A stretch of DNA of 52,235 bases from NCBI RefSeq assembly GCF_001642955.1, contig NZ_LWSK01000035.1, forward strand, positions 1 through 52,235. The letters run 5' to 3'. This DNA comes from Rubripirellula obstinata. GTDB taxonomy: Bacteria > Planctomycetota > Planctomycetia > Pirellulales > Pirellulaceae. Under the pieces are notes generated by a model. The model saw nothing but the letters and a program-made list of their open reading frames with translations, was not told where the DNA came from and did no database searches. Positions 18,604-27,319 of this stretch are shown here, piece by piece. Every line of letters starts with the position of its first letter. Positions within the stretch are counted from its first letter, which is position 1. A program made the translations under genes and the position numbers.

Positions 18604-20715
18604 ATGCAATTCACTAAACCTAACAGCCTAGCAATCTATTGCGTCGTCTGTGCCTTTCTCGCACAAACGCAAACTTCTGCTCAGAACTTCCGCGTGATTC
18701 CCGACAAATGCAAGGATGTTGAGATATCACAGCGGGACGATGTCTTGGAAATTAAGACGATCGGCAAAGATCCGTTCTTGGTCGGCGACTTGGTTGGCGT
18801 CGGGGCCAATGACTCGGTGTTGGAAATGGAAGTCTTTGCGGCCGATGGTGTTCGTGGTTTCGAGGTTTACCTGGGGCCGCCGTTTTCAAAGCAAGCACGC
18901 AGTCAGTTGCCGCCCATTCCAGAGTCGGAAACTTGGACTACTTACCAGAGTGAAATCGATCCGGAGGTGATCAAGAAGTTGCGGAAGCCTCCCGAGAAGA
19001 TGCGTCTTGATTTGGGAAAACAGGAAGGCGTGCGGTTGCAGATTCGTGCCGTTCGACTGCGTCCGCTGTCGGCGGCGGATCGAAAAGCAAGACTGGAAGC
19101 TCTGCGTATCGAAAAAGAACGAGAAAGCCGAGCAACAAAAATCAGCCGATACCTAAAACTGCGTTACCGAGACCGAATCGAAACCGTTGTTGTTTCTGAC
19201 GACAAGATTCTGCTGGCCGGAAAGACGCTGTCTTCCAAGGTTGACGAATCAGAGATTCAAATCATGGAGTGTCCTGCTTGGACCGACGTTACCGACGATC
19301 CATCCGCATTCCCTGTCAATGCAACCTTGAAGCTTGGGGCTAAAACTTGGAACGCAACCATCCCTCGCTATGACGGTAAACGCGATCGATTGCACAGCAG
19401 TTGGCGGCTTTCATTCCAGGATCGTTTTCTTACGGCGCGTCGTTTCCCAACGACCATTCAAACCAAAGGCAAAAACCATGTGAAGGAACGCCCCGTGCCC
19501 TTCAATCAGAAAGGGCTCGGTGGGATCGATCGCGCGAGCCCGATGGAGGAACTGCCTGAACTGGGAATCTCGGCGATCACCGTCAACATTCTTTTGAGTG
19601 CCTTCTTGGTCGATAAGCCAGGACCGGGACGTGAAGTGATTCCTCTCGAATCGCCCAGTGGTTTTGGATCGTTCGACGGCGAAAACTCGTCAGACGACAT
19701 TGGGCCAGTCTATTTCAATCCAGCGGCGTTTCGGCCACTCGATGCGACGATGATGTTTGCACGAAAACACAAGATCATCGTTTCTGGCATCCTGTTGGTT
19801 CCTGCCAACAACAAGCAATCCGCTGCATCGATGTTGATCCATCCAGACAACGACGGCGGCGTCTATTCGATGCCCAACTTGACCAATGCTCGTTCAGCGG
19901 AAGCCTATGCTTATGTTTTGAATCGACTTGCACGCCGCTACAGCAACCCATCGAAGCCGCCTGGTGGCATCACCAATTGGATCGTTCAGAATGAAGTGGA
20001 TCACCATCATCAGTGGACCAACATGGGCAAGCAGCCGCGTGCCTTGGTCACGGAGGCCTACTATCGATCGATGCGGATGATCTACAACGCGACCCGGCAA
20101 TACAATCCCCATGCTCGCGTCTTCGCATCGCTGACGCATAGCTGGATGGTCGACGAAGCCGTGGGCAAAGGGACTCGGTTGTCGCCTCGCGAAGTGCTGA
20201 TCACGCTTCAGCGCTACTCGCTCGTAGAAGGCGATTTTGATTGGGGCGTCGCGTATCACCCTTATCCTCAAAGCCTGTTTGCCGCGACCGCTTGGAACGA
20301 CACCAAGGTGACCGATGGATTGGATACGCCTTTCATTACGATTCAAAATATCGAAGTACTTGAAAAATTTTTGGCTCATCGTTTGATGTTGAACGCCGCC
20401 AGGCAACCTCGCCCGATCCTGCTTAGCGAGCAAGGATTCCACACCGATTCGTACGACACAGAAGCTCAGGCGAATCAAGCAGGTTCGCTTGCCTACGCGA
20501 TGCGAAAGATCGCAAAGATGCCGACGGTGGAATCATTTCACTATCATCGTTGGATCGACCACCCCAAGGAAGGCGGACTCAAAATGGGCCTGCGAACGCT
20601 ACCAACCCCGGGAAACCCTCACGGCGAAAAGAAACAATCCTGGTACGTCTATCAAGCGATCGCCACGCCCGATGAAAAACAAGCCACGGAAAACCTTCCT
20701 GGCCCCAGCGAGTGA
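18604..20715 (+). CDS. Exported DUF5722-like protein, possibly glycosidase-fold
   Basis: 703 residues with a Sec signal peptide ending about SAQNF (residues 1-28). Residues 30-160 look like a beta-rich accessory domain, and 165-285 like a second one. The C-terminal 400 residues, with 'NQKGLGGIDRASPMEE', 'WIVQNEVDHHHQWTNMG', 'DWGVAYHPYPQSLF', 'PILLSEQGFHT' and 'FHYHRWIDHP', match my memory of the DUF5722 family. The conserved NE and SEQG elements on successive strands resemble the acid/base and nucleophile Glu of TIM-barrel glycosidases, which is an inference. It lies 52 bp after the DUF1501 gene on the same strand. Confidence 0.78.
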   Translation: MQFTKPNSLAIYCVVCAFLAQTQTSAQNFRVIPDKCKDVEISQRDDVLEIKTIGKDPFLVGDLVGVGANDSVLEMEVFAADGVRGFEVYLGPPFSKQARSQLPPIPESETWTTYQSEIDPEVIKKLRKPPEKMRLDLGKQEGVRLQIRAVRLRPLSAADRKARLEALRIEKERESRATKISRYLKLRYRDRIETVVVSDDKILLAGKTLSSKVDESEIQIMECPAWTDVTDDPSAFPVNATLKLGAKTWNATIPRYDGKRDRLHSSWRLSFQDRFLTARRFPTTIQTKGKNHVKERPVPFNQKGLGGIDRASPMEELPELGISAITVNILLSAFLVDKPGPGREVIPLESPSGFGSFDGENSSDDIGPVYFNPAAFRPLDATMMFARKHKIIVSGILLVPANNKQSAASMLIHPDNDGGVYSMPNLTNARSAEAYAYVLNRLARRYSNPSKPPGGITNWIVQNEVDHHHQWTNMGKQPRALVTEAYYRSMRMIYNATRQYNPHARVFASLTHSWMVDEAVGKGTRLSPREVLITLQRYSLVEGDFDWGVAYHPYPQSLFAATAWNDTKVTDGLDTPFITIQNIEVLEKFLAHRLMLNAARQPRPILLSEQGFHTDSYDTEAQANQAGSLAYAMRKIAKMPTVESFHYHRWIDHPKEGGLKMGLRTLPTPGNPHGEKKQSWYVYQAIATPDEKQATENLPGPSE

Positions 20716-20817
20716 GTAACCGGTTCTTCCCAGAATCTAACTGCTGACTTGCGTCTTCAGTTTTGCGAAATTCACGGGCCACCAACATTATTTCCCCAAT
20801 CACCATAGTGCCACTTC

Positions 20818-21693
20818 ATGACTGTTCAACTGATCGTGACTCATCCGGGCGGAGCCCACAAAGACGATTTCCTTGCTTGCAGTGTGCTCGCGCATTTGCA
20901 TGGGGTTCCAATCAGTCGGCGCGAGCCAACCGATGACGACTTGGCCAATCCGTCGATCTGCGTCGTTGATGTCGGCGGCGTTCACGATCCGGAACTCAAC
21001 AACTTTGACCATCACCAATTCCCTCGCGATGCGCCGCCGCTTTGTGCATTGTCGCTCGTACTGCAGAGCCTAGAACTCTACGAAGATGCATTGTCGTTCT
21101 GTGCCTGGCTTCGTCCGGCGGAATGGCTCGACACGCTCGGTCCCAACGAAGCCGCCAAGTTGATGGGGATTCCGCGTGAAGCTTTGAGTGCGCTCAATTC
21201 GCCGGTCGATATGACCATGCTGAACCGATTCGCAAACCATTCCGAATTGAATCTGGAAAACCCGATCCACCAAATCATGGGCATGATCGGTGAAGACATC
21301 GTCAACTATTTGCGAACTCTGCGAACGCGACTCGACTACCTGAAACAACATGGTCAGTACTGGACGATCGAAACCGATGGCGAACCAATTCAGGCTTTGT
21401 TTTTGGAAAAGAGTGACACGATATCAGATGATCCAGCGTTTGGTATTTATGCGTTCATCGAAAGCGAAGGAAAAGAAAACGAAGTGCAAGCGATGGTGTA
21501 TCCCGATCGGCGAAGTGACGGCTACGGATTATCGCGTTACGACGACAATCAACGTCTAGACTTTTCGCGAATCGAATCACAGGACGATGTGCATTTCGCT
21601 CACAAACGCGGCTTTGTCGCAAAGGTCTCGGCAACGGATCCCATTCGTCTGAAAGAGCTGTTGGAACTTGCGATTGTTGAACCGAGTCTTTGA
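20818..21693 (+). CDS. MYG1-family (UPF0160) DHH-type protein
   Basis: 291 residues, slightly shorter than eukaryotic MYG1. It has the family's metal-binding elements: THPGGAHKDDFLA (residues 8-20, with His14, Asp16 and Asp17), 'CVVDVGGVHDPE' and 'NNFDHHQF' (Asp64-His65-His66). Human and yeast MYG1 are 3'-5' exoribonucleases, so a phosphoesterase or nuclease acting in the cytoplasm is plausible. The start is supported by the initial strand MTVQLIVTHPG. No partner genes are evident. Confidence 0.85.
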   Translation: MTVQLIVTHPGGAHKDDFLACSVLAHLHGVPISRREPTDDDLANPSICVVDVGGVHDPELNNFDHHQFPRDAPPLCALSLVLQSLELYEDALSFCAWLRPAEWLDTLGPNEAAKLMGIPREALSALNSPVDMTMLNRFANHSELNLENPIHQIMGMIGEDIVNYLRTLRTRLDYLKQHGQYWTIETDGEPIQALFLEKSDTISDDPAFGIYAFIESEGKENEVQAMVYPDRRSDGYGLSRYDDNQRLDFSRIESQDDVHFAHKRGFVAKVSATDPIRLKELLELAIVEPSL

Positions 21694-21782
21694 ATTGGCA
21701 ATAAAGTTGTTGAGTTCGATGCTGGTTAGCGACTATAAAAAGTCGACTCCTAGATTTCAATTCAAAGTAATGAGCCAGAACT

Positions 21783-22670
21783 ATGCCGACTCGAAGAACA
21801 TTTCTAGCCACCACGGCGGCGACCGCATTGGCTCGCTCGGCGTTTGCAGGCGATGCGTCGGCCGAGTCTGAATCGAATTCTATCTGCGTCTTTACGAAGC
21901 CGTTTCAATCGTTGACCTTCGACGAACTGGCGCAACAAACCGCTGCGGTTGGCTTTGGCGGCATCGAAGCTCCCATTCGGCCGGGCGGGCACATTGAACC
22001 AGAAGCGGTTCCTGACAAGCTTCCGGAACTGGTGGAATCACTTCGCAAACAAAACCTGAAGTTGACCGTCCTGACGTCCAACATCAACGATGCCTCGGAT
22101 CCGATCACTGAATCTGTTTTGAGCACAACGGCCAGTCTCGGCATTCGGTACTATCGCATGCAGTATTTTAAATACGACGAGGGAAAGTCGATCACCAAGC
22201 AGATCGACCAGTGGAATCGTCGCATGAAAGACCTGGCGGCGCTCAACAAGCAACTAGGAATTACCGGCGTCTACCAGAATCACGCGGGACGCAATTACTT
22301 TGGAGCTGCGATCTGGGATTTGCATCGAGGTCTCGACGGCATTGATCCCAACGACATTGGAGTCGCCTACGATATCCGCCACGCTGCGGTCGAAGCCGGA
22401 ATGAGCTGGCCGATCAACTTTCAATTAATTCGCGACCACGTTCAGGTTGTCTACGTCAAGGATTTCACATGGGGCGAGTCGGGGCTGACCAATGTCCCGC
22501 TGGGTCAAGGCGAAGTTGATCCGAACTTTTTCAGCATGTTAAAAAAAGCCAATTTCCGCGGTCCGATTTCTTTGCACCAGGAATACATTGACCACCGAAA
22601 TCCTAAATTGGTGCCACAGCACTGGGCCGCGATCAAGTCCGATTTCCAGACACTCAAATTTTGGTTGTAG
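21783..22670 (+). CDS. Tat-exported sugar phosphate isomerase/epimerase-like protein
   Basis: 295 residues. The N-terminus is a short twin-arginine type signal (PTRRTFLATTAATALARSAFA). The rest is an AP-endonuclease-2/xylose isomerase-like TIM barrel, with 'GFGGIEAPIRPGGHIEPE', 'GVYQNHAGRNYFG', 'VVYVKDFTW' and 'GPISLHQEYIDHR' supplying likely metal ligands (His, Asp, Glu). In planctomycetes such exported isomerases usually accompany Gfo/Idh/MocA oxidoreductases, and the next gene here is one, which suggests processing of a sugar or cyclitol outside the cytoplasm. The substrate is unknown. Confidence 0.85.
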   Translation: MPTRRTFLATTAATALARSAFAGDASAESESNSICVFTKPFQSLTFDELAQQTAAVGFGGIEAPIRPGGHIEPEAVPDKLPELVESLRKQNLKLTVLTSNINDASDPITESVLSTTASLGIRYYRMQYFKYDEGKSITKQIDQWNRRMKDLAALNKQLGITGVYQNHAGRNYFGAAIWDLHRGLDGIDPNDIGVAYDIRHAAVEAGMSWPINFQLIRDHVQVVYVKDFTWGESGLTNVPLGQGEVDPNFFSMLKKANFRGPISLHQEYIDHRNPKLVPQHWAAIKSDFQTLKFWL

Positions 22671-22750
22671 AAAGAAATAACCACGGCAAGCGTCGGAGCA
22701 CATCCAGTACTGCTTTATTTTCAAAACCTCACATTAGCTTTCATCAACCC

Positions 22751-24049
22751 ATGTCAAACCGAACAACACGCCGCAGTCTGATCAAGCAAACCGCAACAGC
22801 AGCGGGACTCGTATTCTGCCACGGTGCTTCGCCATCACGATTGTTTGCTGCCCCCAGCCCCAACGAAAAACTCAACATCGCCTGCATTGGTGTCGGCGGT
22901 CGAGGTGTGGCCAATGTGAATGGAGTGCAGAGCCAAAACATTATTGCAATGGTGGACGTTGACGAGAATCGAGCGGCCCCGACGCTGAAGAAGTTCCCCA
23001 ATCCTCGGCGATTTACTGACTATCGGAAAATGTTTGACACGCTGGGCAATCAACTTGATGCCGTCGTGATTAGCACACCCGATCATTCGCACTTCCATCC
23101 CGCATCGATTGCGATGCAAATGGGATTGCATGTTTACCTTGAAAAACCCCTGGCACACACGGTTGCTGAAACTCGGACGCTGACCAATCTGGCCCGCGAA
23201 AAAGGGATCGCAACCCAGCTCGGCGCTCAGCGTCACGCGATACCCAACATGCATCGCGTTGTTGAACACATTCAGGCGGGTGCAATCGGCAAGGTGAGCG
23301 AGGTTCACAGTTGGATCAATGGCAATCGCGGGATGCCTTCGATCCCTCTGGACAGTCCACCGGTTCCAAGCGGATTGGATTACGATCTGTGGATTGGTCC
23401 CGCGAAAAGTCGCCCCTACCATCCATCGTTTTGTCCTTACGGTTGGCGTTTTTGGTGGGATTTTGGAACGGGCGAAACGGGAAATTGGGGATGCCACGTC
23501 CTGGACATTCCCTATTGGGCTTTGGGGCTAAAACATCCATCACGAGTGGACGCAGTCGGTCCTGCGGTCGATGACCAACGCACGCCGACTTCGATGCATG
23601 TGACCTTTCAGTTTGCTGAGTCAAACCAAAACTCAGAGATCGTTTTGCATTGGCGTCACGGATCTCCTGACGAATTGCTTCGCCAGCACCGAATCGATGG
23701 CGAAGGAATGAATACGGTGTTCATCGGCAGCGAAGGCATTCTGGCCTGCGGCTTCGATACGCTGAAACTCTACCCCGAAGAAAAATACGCCGACTTCCGT
23801 GCCCCCAGCCCGACGATCCCGGACTCGCCCGGCTTCTATCAGGAATGGATCGCAGCCTGCCGAGGAGACGATGCCGCGACGTGCCACTTCGACTATTCGG
23901 GACCGCTGTCCGAAACCGTGTTACTGGGCAACGTTGCTTACCGAGCCGGTGGATTCGACTGGGATGCCGATGGACTAAAAACGGGCACCAACGCTGAAGC
24001 ACAAAGCCTGATCCAAACGGCCTACCGCAAAGGCTGGGAAGTAGTTTGA
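22751..24049 (+). CDS. Tat-exported Gfo/Idh/MocA family oxidoreductase
   Basis: 432 residues from the chosen ATG (MSNRTTRRSLIK); a longer in-frame ORF starting at 22661 would overlap the isomerase gene and mask the Tat signal. The twin-arginine signal (residues 1-34) is followed by a Rossmann fold with CIGVGGRGVANV (about 45-56), the hallmark EKPLAHT of the family and a C-terminal alpha/beta domain with 'GGFDWDADGLKTG'. These enzymes use tightly bound NAD(P) to oxidise or isomerise sugars. It pairs with the isomerase upstream and is probably in the same operon. Confidence 0.9.
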   Translation: MSNRTTRRSLIKQTATAAGLVFCHGASPSRLFAAPSPNEKLNIACIGVGGRGVANVNGVQSQNIIAMVDVDENRAAPTLKKFPNPRRFTDYRKMFDTLGNQLDAVVISTPDHSHFHPASIAMQMGLHVYLEKPLAHTVAETRTLTNLAREKGIATQLGAQRHAIPNMHRVVEHIQAGAIGKVSEVHSWINGNRGMPSIPLDSPPVPSGLDYDLWIGPAKSRPYHPSFCPYGWRFWWDFGTGETGNWGCHVLDIPYWALGLKHPSRVDAVGPAVDDQRTPTSMHVTFQFAESNQNSEIVLHWRHGSPDELLRQHRIDGEGMNTVFIGSEGILACGFDTLKLYPEEKYADFRAPSPTIPDSPGFYQEWIAACRGDDAATCHFDYSGPLSETVLLGNVAYRAGGFDWDADGLKTGTNAEAQSLIQTAYRKGWEVV

Positions 24050-24230
24050 CGCTTCGCGGGTAGCAAAGAAATCGCGCCGTTCCGTTTCGCCAAGCTAGTA
24101 AACCGACCGGCCTCGCCGAGCAGAGGTCGTGCAGATAAATGCAAACAGTCGTTGATCGCTCCGCGATCAGAACGTTCGTGAATCGTCCCGGCAGGACGAA
24201 AGCCAACGCCGTGAAGGGTTTCTAAATTGT

Positions 24231-24300
24231 TTAACCGCGTGGGCATCGCCCCGCGCGTTGTGCTGGCCCAAACGCGCGGGGCGATGCCCACGCGGCTAAA
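24231..24300. repeat. REP palindrome (CCGCGTGGGCATCGCC family), complete
   Basis: A near-perfect 70-bp hairpin: left arm TTAACCGCGTGGGCATCGCC, then CCGCGCG, a short loop, and the reverse-complement right arm ending CACGCGGCTAAA. It is preceded by CGCCGTGAAGGGTTTCT, which also precedes the related copy at 52070. Other copies are at 26661-26719 with 26937-26967 (interrupted) and 52086-52111 (half). It lies 3' of the oxidoreductase and 3' of the TPR gene, so it could act as a convergent terminator-like structure. Confidence 0.88.
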
Positions 24301-24443
24301 CGATCTAACACGTTTTTTCCGGGACCAAAACTCTTCACGGCGCTCGGGTGGGATCGCTTGAAAAATCGCAGCCTCATTGTCAGCTCGTAATATTTCGGGC
24401 AATTGACGATAGTAATTCCGTTGCCGTTTTCTTGCTTGCCCCC

Positions 24444-24503
24444 TGCGAATTGTAGATCTGCGAATTTTAGATCTGTGACTTGTAGATCTGCGACTTGTAG
24501 ATC
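24444..24503. repeat. 15-bp tandem repeat forming the C-terminus of the TPR gene
   Basis: Four consecutive 15-bp units (TGCGAATTGTAGATC and variants) run across the end of the minus-strand TPR gene. On the minus strand the units encode the repeated pentapeptide YKSQI. A one-base variant in the second unit creates the stop codon at 24467-24469, and the repeat continues beyond it. Confidence 0.85.
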
Positions 24504-26464
24504 TGCTGGAGATCACGAACGGGTTCCATCATACGAGCTGCCTGTTCCACCACCGGATCGTCCTCGCCGAGTGAATGGGTCATCACCTTAAACGTCGCTT
24601 CGGCCGAATCAAAGTCTTCTTTGGCAATCGCCAGTCGGATTTGAACTGTGAAGAGAGAGCGTGCTTCGGTGAAATGAAGTCGCGATCGCTTCATCAGTGG
24701 TGCCAGCATTTCGATTGCTGCACTCAGATTTTTATCGGCGACGTGACGCTGTGCCAATTCCGTCGTCGCAAACAAGTAGTCGGGATCTTTTTGATGAAGC
24801 TTTTCAAGCCATTGCCTTGCTTCGGCTTCAAACTCTTCCCCAAGCAGCCATGTTCGAGCCATCACCCAGTTAAATCTTTTAGGGATGTTATCGGGATCCG
24901 CGTTGACCAGCTTGTCGTGCAATTGGACCGCAAGTTCATAATCGCCATCGTATGCTGCTTGACATGCCCGTTCATTGATTTCTTGTATCTCCGGCGAATC
25001 ATCGGTGATCGTTTGTTCTTCATGAATTTCCACACCGCCGATGTACACTCCCTCCCATTTCCTGCGGCTAAAAAATCGATGCGGTCCACGGTCGATTCGC
25101 CCACATTCACGGAGATAACACAACGCGTCTAACCGCGAACTATCTGATCCACGCTCACCCAACGCGAACTGCAAAAGAGGCTCAATCAACGCATCATCAT
25201 CGAACTGTACCGATGCCTTGATGGCGATTTCGCGAGCAAGCGGGTCGCCGCGATCCAACAAGGCAGGAATGATGGGCTTGAGATAGTCTCGCAGTTTTTC
25301 GATGTTTTTTCCTGACCGCGATTTGCTTGAAAAATCACTAGTCAATGCCTTTGGCAACCAATGTTGCGCTGCCACAGCAAACGGCGCGTGCCCCACCTTT
25401 TCGTCCAAGTCGTTTAGGTTCTCTTTCGCCATGGAATACCCAGGAACCGCTGCAAGACTTTGACGCCAATGCTTTCTCGCTAGCCGTTTGTCGCCTTGGC
25501 GACAATATGCGTAGGCGACGTAGTGCAGCACCATTGCCTTGGCGGTCGAATCCGCCAGCGAATCACAATCAATGTTTTGGTGCAACGTCAGGATATCTTC
25601 ATCACGTCCGACCATTGCAAGCGTTTCAAAAAGCATGGTTATCGGATCAGTGTCGCTGGGCGGATCAGCCATCAGTTCGTCAAGTATTTGATTGGATTGA
25701 TCGTGGTCACCGCGAATCATTAACCAACGGGCCAGGATTGATCGCGTGAACGCATTGCCGGGATGTGCTTGAAGTGTTTTGGTGCTGACGTCGATCGCTT
25801 CATCGAGTTGACCGCGAAAAAACAATGCCATCGATCGGTTGTTCCATGGCGACGTAAATTCGGGGACTTGTTCGTTTAAGCATTCACAAAGCTTGTGACA
25901 TTGATCGTATTCTCCGTCGCCCAACAGTCCGATGCACTCTTCATGCTTGGCGTACATTGCCAGATCATCCGGGTAGCTCATCGCCACCTTGCTGAGTCGC
26001 TGTTTGGCTTCGGTTTCGAGTTTTCCAAGCAGGTGGCCTACTTTCGACTTCGCAGGATACGAATCTGGAAGTTTGGCGAATTGCAGAAGAGCCAAGCAAG
26101 CTCGCTCGCAGATCACTGACTGGATTCCGTAGAAGTATTGGGCTTGCATATCGGTCGGCGAAACTCTGGCCCAACGTCTCGCTTCAACCCAGGCAGATTC
26201 AGAGTCATCAATGCGTTGATACAGCGAGACCAAACACTGAGCAACCTCGGGAAATTCGCGATCGCTTGGCGTCAATTGTTTTGCGATTTCGATCGCTTCG
26301 TCAAAATCATGCTCATCAATTAATTCGATAATACGATCGACCCGACGGCTGACACCACGCGGCATCTTGCCCTGTGTGGCAATCGTTGACTGACCGCCTG
26401 TCCTTCGCCGCCGGTCCAGTTTTCTTCGTCGAGCGATTGCCGAATTTTTGTTTCCACGAGCCAT
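24467..26464 (-). CDS. TPR-repeat protein, unknown function
   Basis: 665 residues from the chosen ATG (MARGNKNSAIARRRK); an upstream in-frame start 18 codons earlier looks less likely. The first 40 residues are very basic. Several tetratricopeptide-like helical pairs follow, for example near 60-130, 165-245, 265-330 and 480-580, with 'AQCLVSLYQRIDDSESAWVE'-like and 'ALFFRGQLDEAIDVSTK'-like units. There is no signal peptide or membrane helix, so it is cytoplasmic. TPR arrays mediate protein contacts; no catalytic domain was seen. The last residues are a YKSQI repeat made by a DNA tandem repeat, which suggests the original stop was lost or moved. Confidence 0.82.
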   Translation of the reverse strand: MARGNKNSAIARRRKLDRRRRTGGQSTIATQGKMPRGVSRRVDRIIELIDEHDFDEAIEIAKQLTPSDREFPEVAQCLVSLYQRIDDSESAWVEARRWARVSPTDMQAQYFYGIQSVICERACLALLQFAKLPDSYPAKSKVGHLLGKLETEAKQRLSKVAMSYPDDLAMYAKHEECIGLLGDGEYDQCHKLCECLNEQVPEFTSPWNNRSMALFFRGQLDEAIDVSTKTLQAHPGNAFTRSILARWLMIRGDHDQSNQILDELMADPPSDTDPITMLFETLAMVGRDEDILTLHQNIDCDSLADSTAKAMVLHYVAYAYCRQGDKRLARKHWRQSLAAVPGYSMAKENLNDLDEKVGHAPFAVAAQHWLPKALTSDFSSKSRSGKNIEKLRDYLKPIIPALLDRGDPLAREIAIKASVQFDDDALIEPLLQFALGERGSDSSRLDALCYLRECGRIDRGPHRFFSRRKWEGVYIGGVEIHEEQTITDDSPEIQEINERACQAAYDGDYELAVQLHDKLVNADPDNIPKRFNWVMARTWLLGEEFEAEARQWLEKLHQKDPDYLFATTELAQRHVADKNLSAAIEMLAPLMKRSRLHFTEARSLFTVQIRLAIAKEDFDSAEATFKVMTHSLGEDDPVVEQAARMMEPVRDLQQIYKSQIYKSQI

Positions 26465-26660
26465 GATGACGTCCTTGATTGTTTTGGAACGGAAAAAGTC
26501 CAATGAAACCGAACGCATAACTTATCAATCACTAGCAATTTTGCACCCACGTTTTCGATGCTTTTCGCTGACAATCAGTTCTCGTGCATTGTCTCGTTTG
26601 CGGAACGGCTAAACCACAACGCCGCAAAGAGATTTTTCCCGAAAAACACGTGCTAGTTCG

Positions 26661-26719
26661 TTTAGCCGCGTGGGCATCGCCCCGCGCGTTCGGGCCGGCA
26701 CAACGCGCGGGGCGATGCC
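26661..26719. repeat. REP palindrome interrupted by a MITE-like insertion
   Basis: The left arm (TTTAGCCGCGTGGGCATCGCC), loop and first part of the right arm (AACGCGCGGGGCGATGCC) are present. The right arm then stops and resumes at 26937 with GCGATGCCCACGCGGTTAAA. The intervening 26720-26936 behaves as an insertion, and GCGATGCC (26712-26719 and 26937-26944) is repeated on both sides. Confidence 0.8.
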
Positions 26720-26936
26720 TGGGGTGATGAAAATGTGTCGTTGTCAACTTGTCACGAACCTTGAAAGTAGGCCGTAGCGAGCCATAGCGAGTTACGGCGT
26801 TGCGCAAATTGCCGTAACTCGCTATGCTCGCTACGGCCTACATACTGGCGATCAGGGAAATGTGCCGTTGCCACAATGCTTCGCAGCACTGCAGTTTGCC
26901 CAATTTGCTGCGATGCAACGATTTCCATCAGGCCAA
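26720..26936 (+). mobile_element. Putative 217-bp MITE-like element, complete copy
   Basis: It begins TGGGGTGATGAAAATG. Its end, read on the minus strand, begins TTGGCCTGATGGAAAT, giving imperfect terminal inverted repeats with a shared TGATGRAAAT core. It is flanked by 8-bp direct repeats GCGATGCC that join to restore an otherwise complete REP palindrome. A second copy, inverted, is at 1-222. It encodes no protein and carries the long GTAGGCCG palindrome (26767-26841) in its centre. A transposase encoded elsewhere must move it; which one is unknown. Confidence 0.7.
26767..26841. repeat. Long palindrome, GTAGGCCG family, inside the MITE
   Basis: The arms are 31-32 bp, with the same sequence as 93-168 except for one base missing from the right arm and a different loop. 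It would form a stable hairpin. Confidence 0.85.
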
Positions 26937-27125
26937 GCGATGCCCACGCGGTTAAACGGTTCAGACGTTGGCTAAACCAGGTGATGACGCGATGGCGTAG
27001 AGGTCGTCCGCTTCAAGGACATGCACGTCGCCATCTAAGCGAGTACCGTTTTTATTGGCTTCCAAATCGAGTAAGCAACTTCGATCGAGCCGGGAAAACA
27101 CGTGTTATGTTAGCGCATAAAAGAA

Positions 27126-27162
27126 GGGCCATGGTGAAGCCCTCCCTGCCTCACCATGGCCC
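27126..27162 (-). terminator. Rho-independent terminator for the Cys-rich gene at 27320
   Basis: A perfect 12-bp stem (GGGCCATGGTGA / TCACCATGGCCC) with a 13-nt loop is followed on the minus strand by TTCTTTTAT. It lies about 160 nt beyond the stop of the minus-strand Cys-rich gene. A second 8-bp hairpin (GGAACGAA / TTCGTTCC, 27172-27194) precedes it in the same transcript direction, so the 3' UTR has two stem-loops. Confidence 0.7.
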
Positions 27163-27319
27163 ATCAAATGCGGAACGAAGGCACCGTTCGTTCCACCCTC
27201 CCAATCCATGGTACTAGTAGCATCGGCCAGCGATTGACAATCGCTGAAACTCTTTTGCTAACTGCACCACATTTTCTTAAAAATGATACCTGATTGGTCT
27301 TGCGAGGGCCGAACCTGGG

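Noticed and set aside
27126-27194. Two hairpins considered as a small structured RNA (SRP-like)
   Set aside because: The conserved SRP core was not found, and a stem followed by TTCTTTTAT on the minus strand fits a terminator of the Cys-rich gene better.
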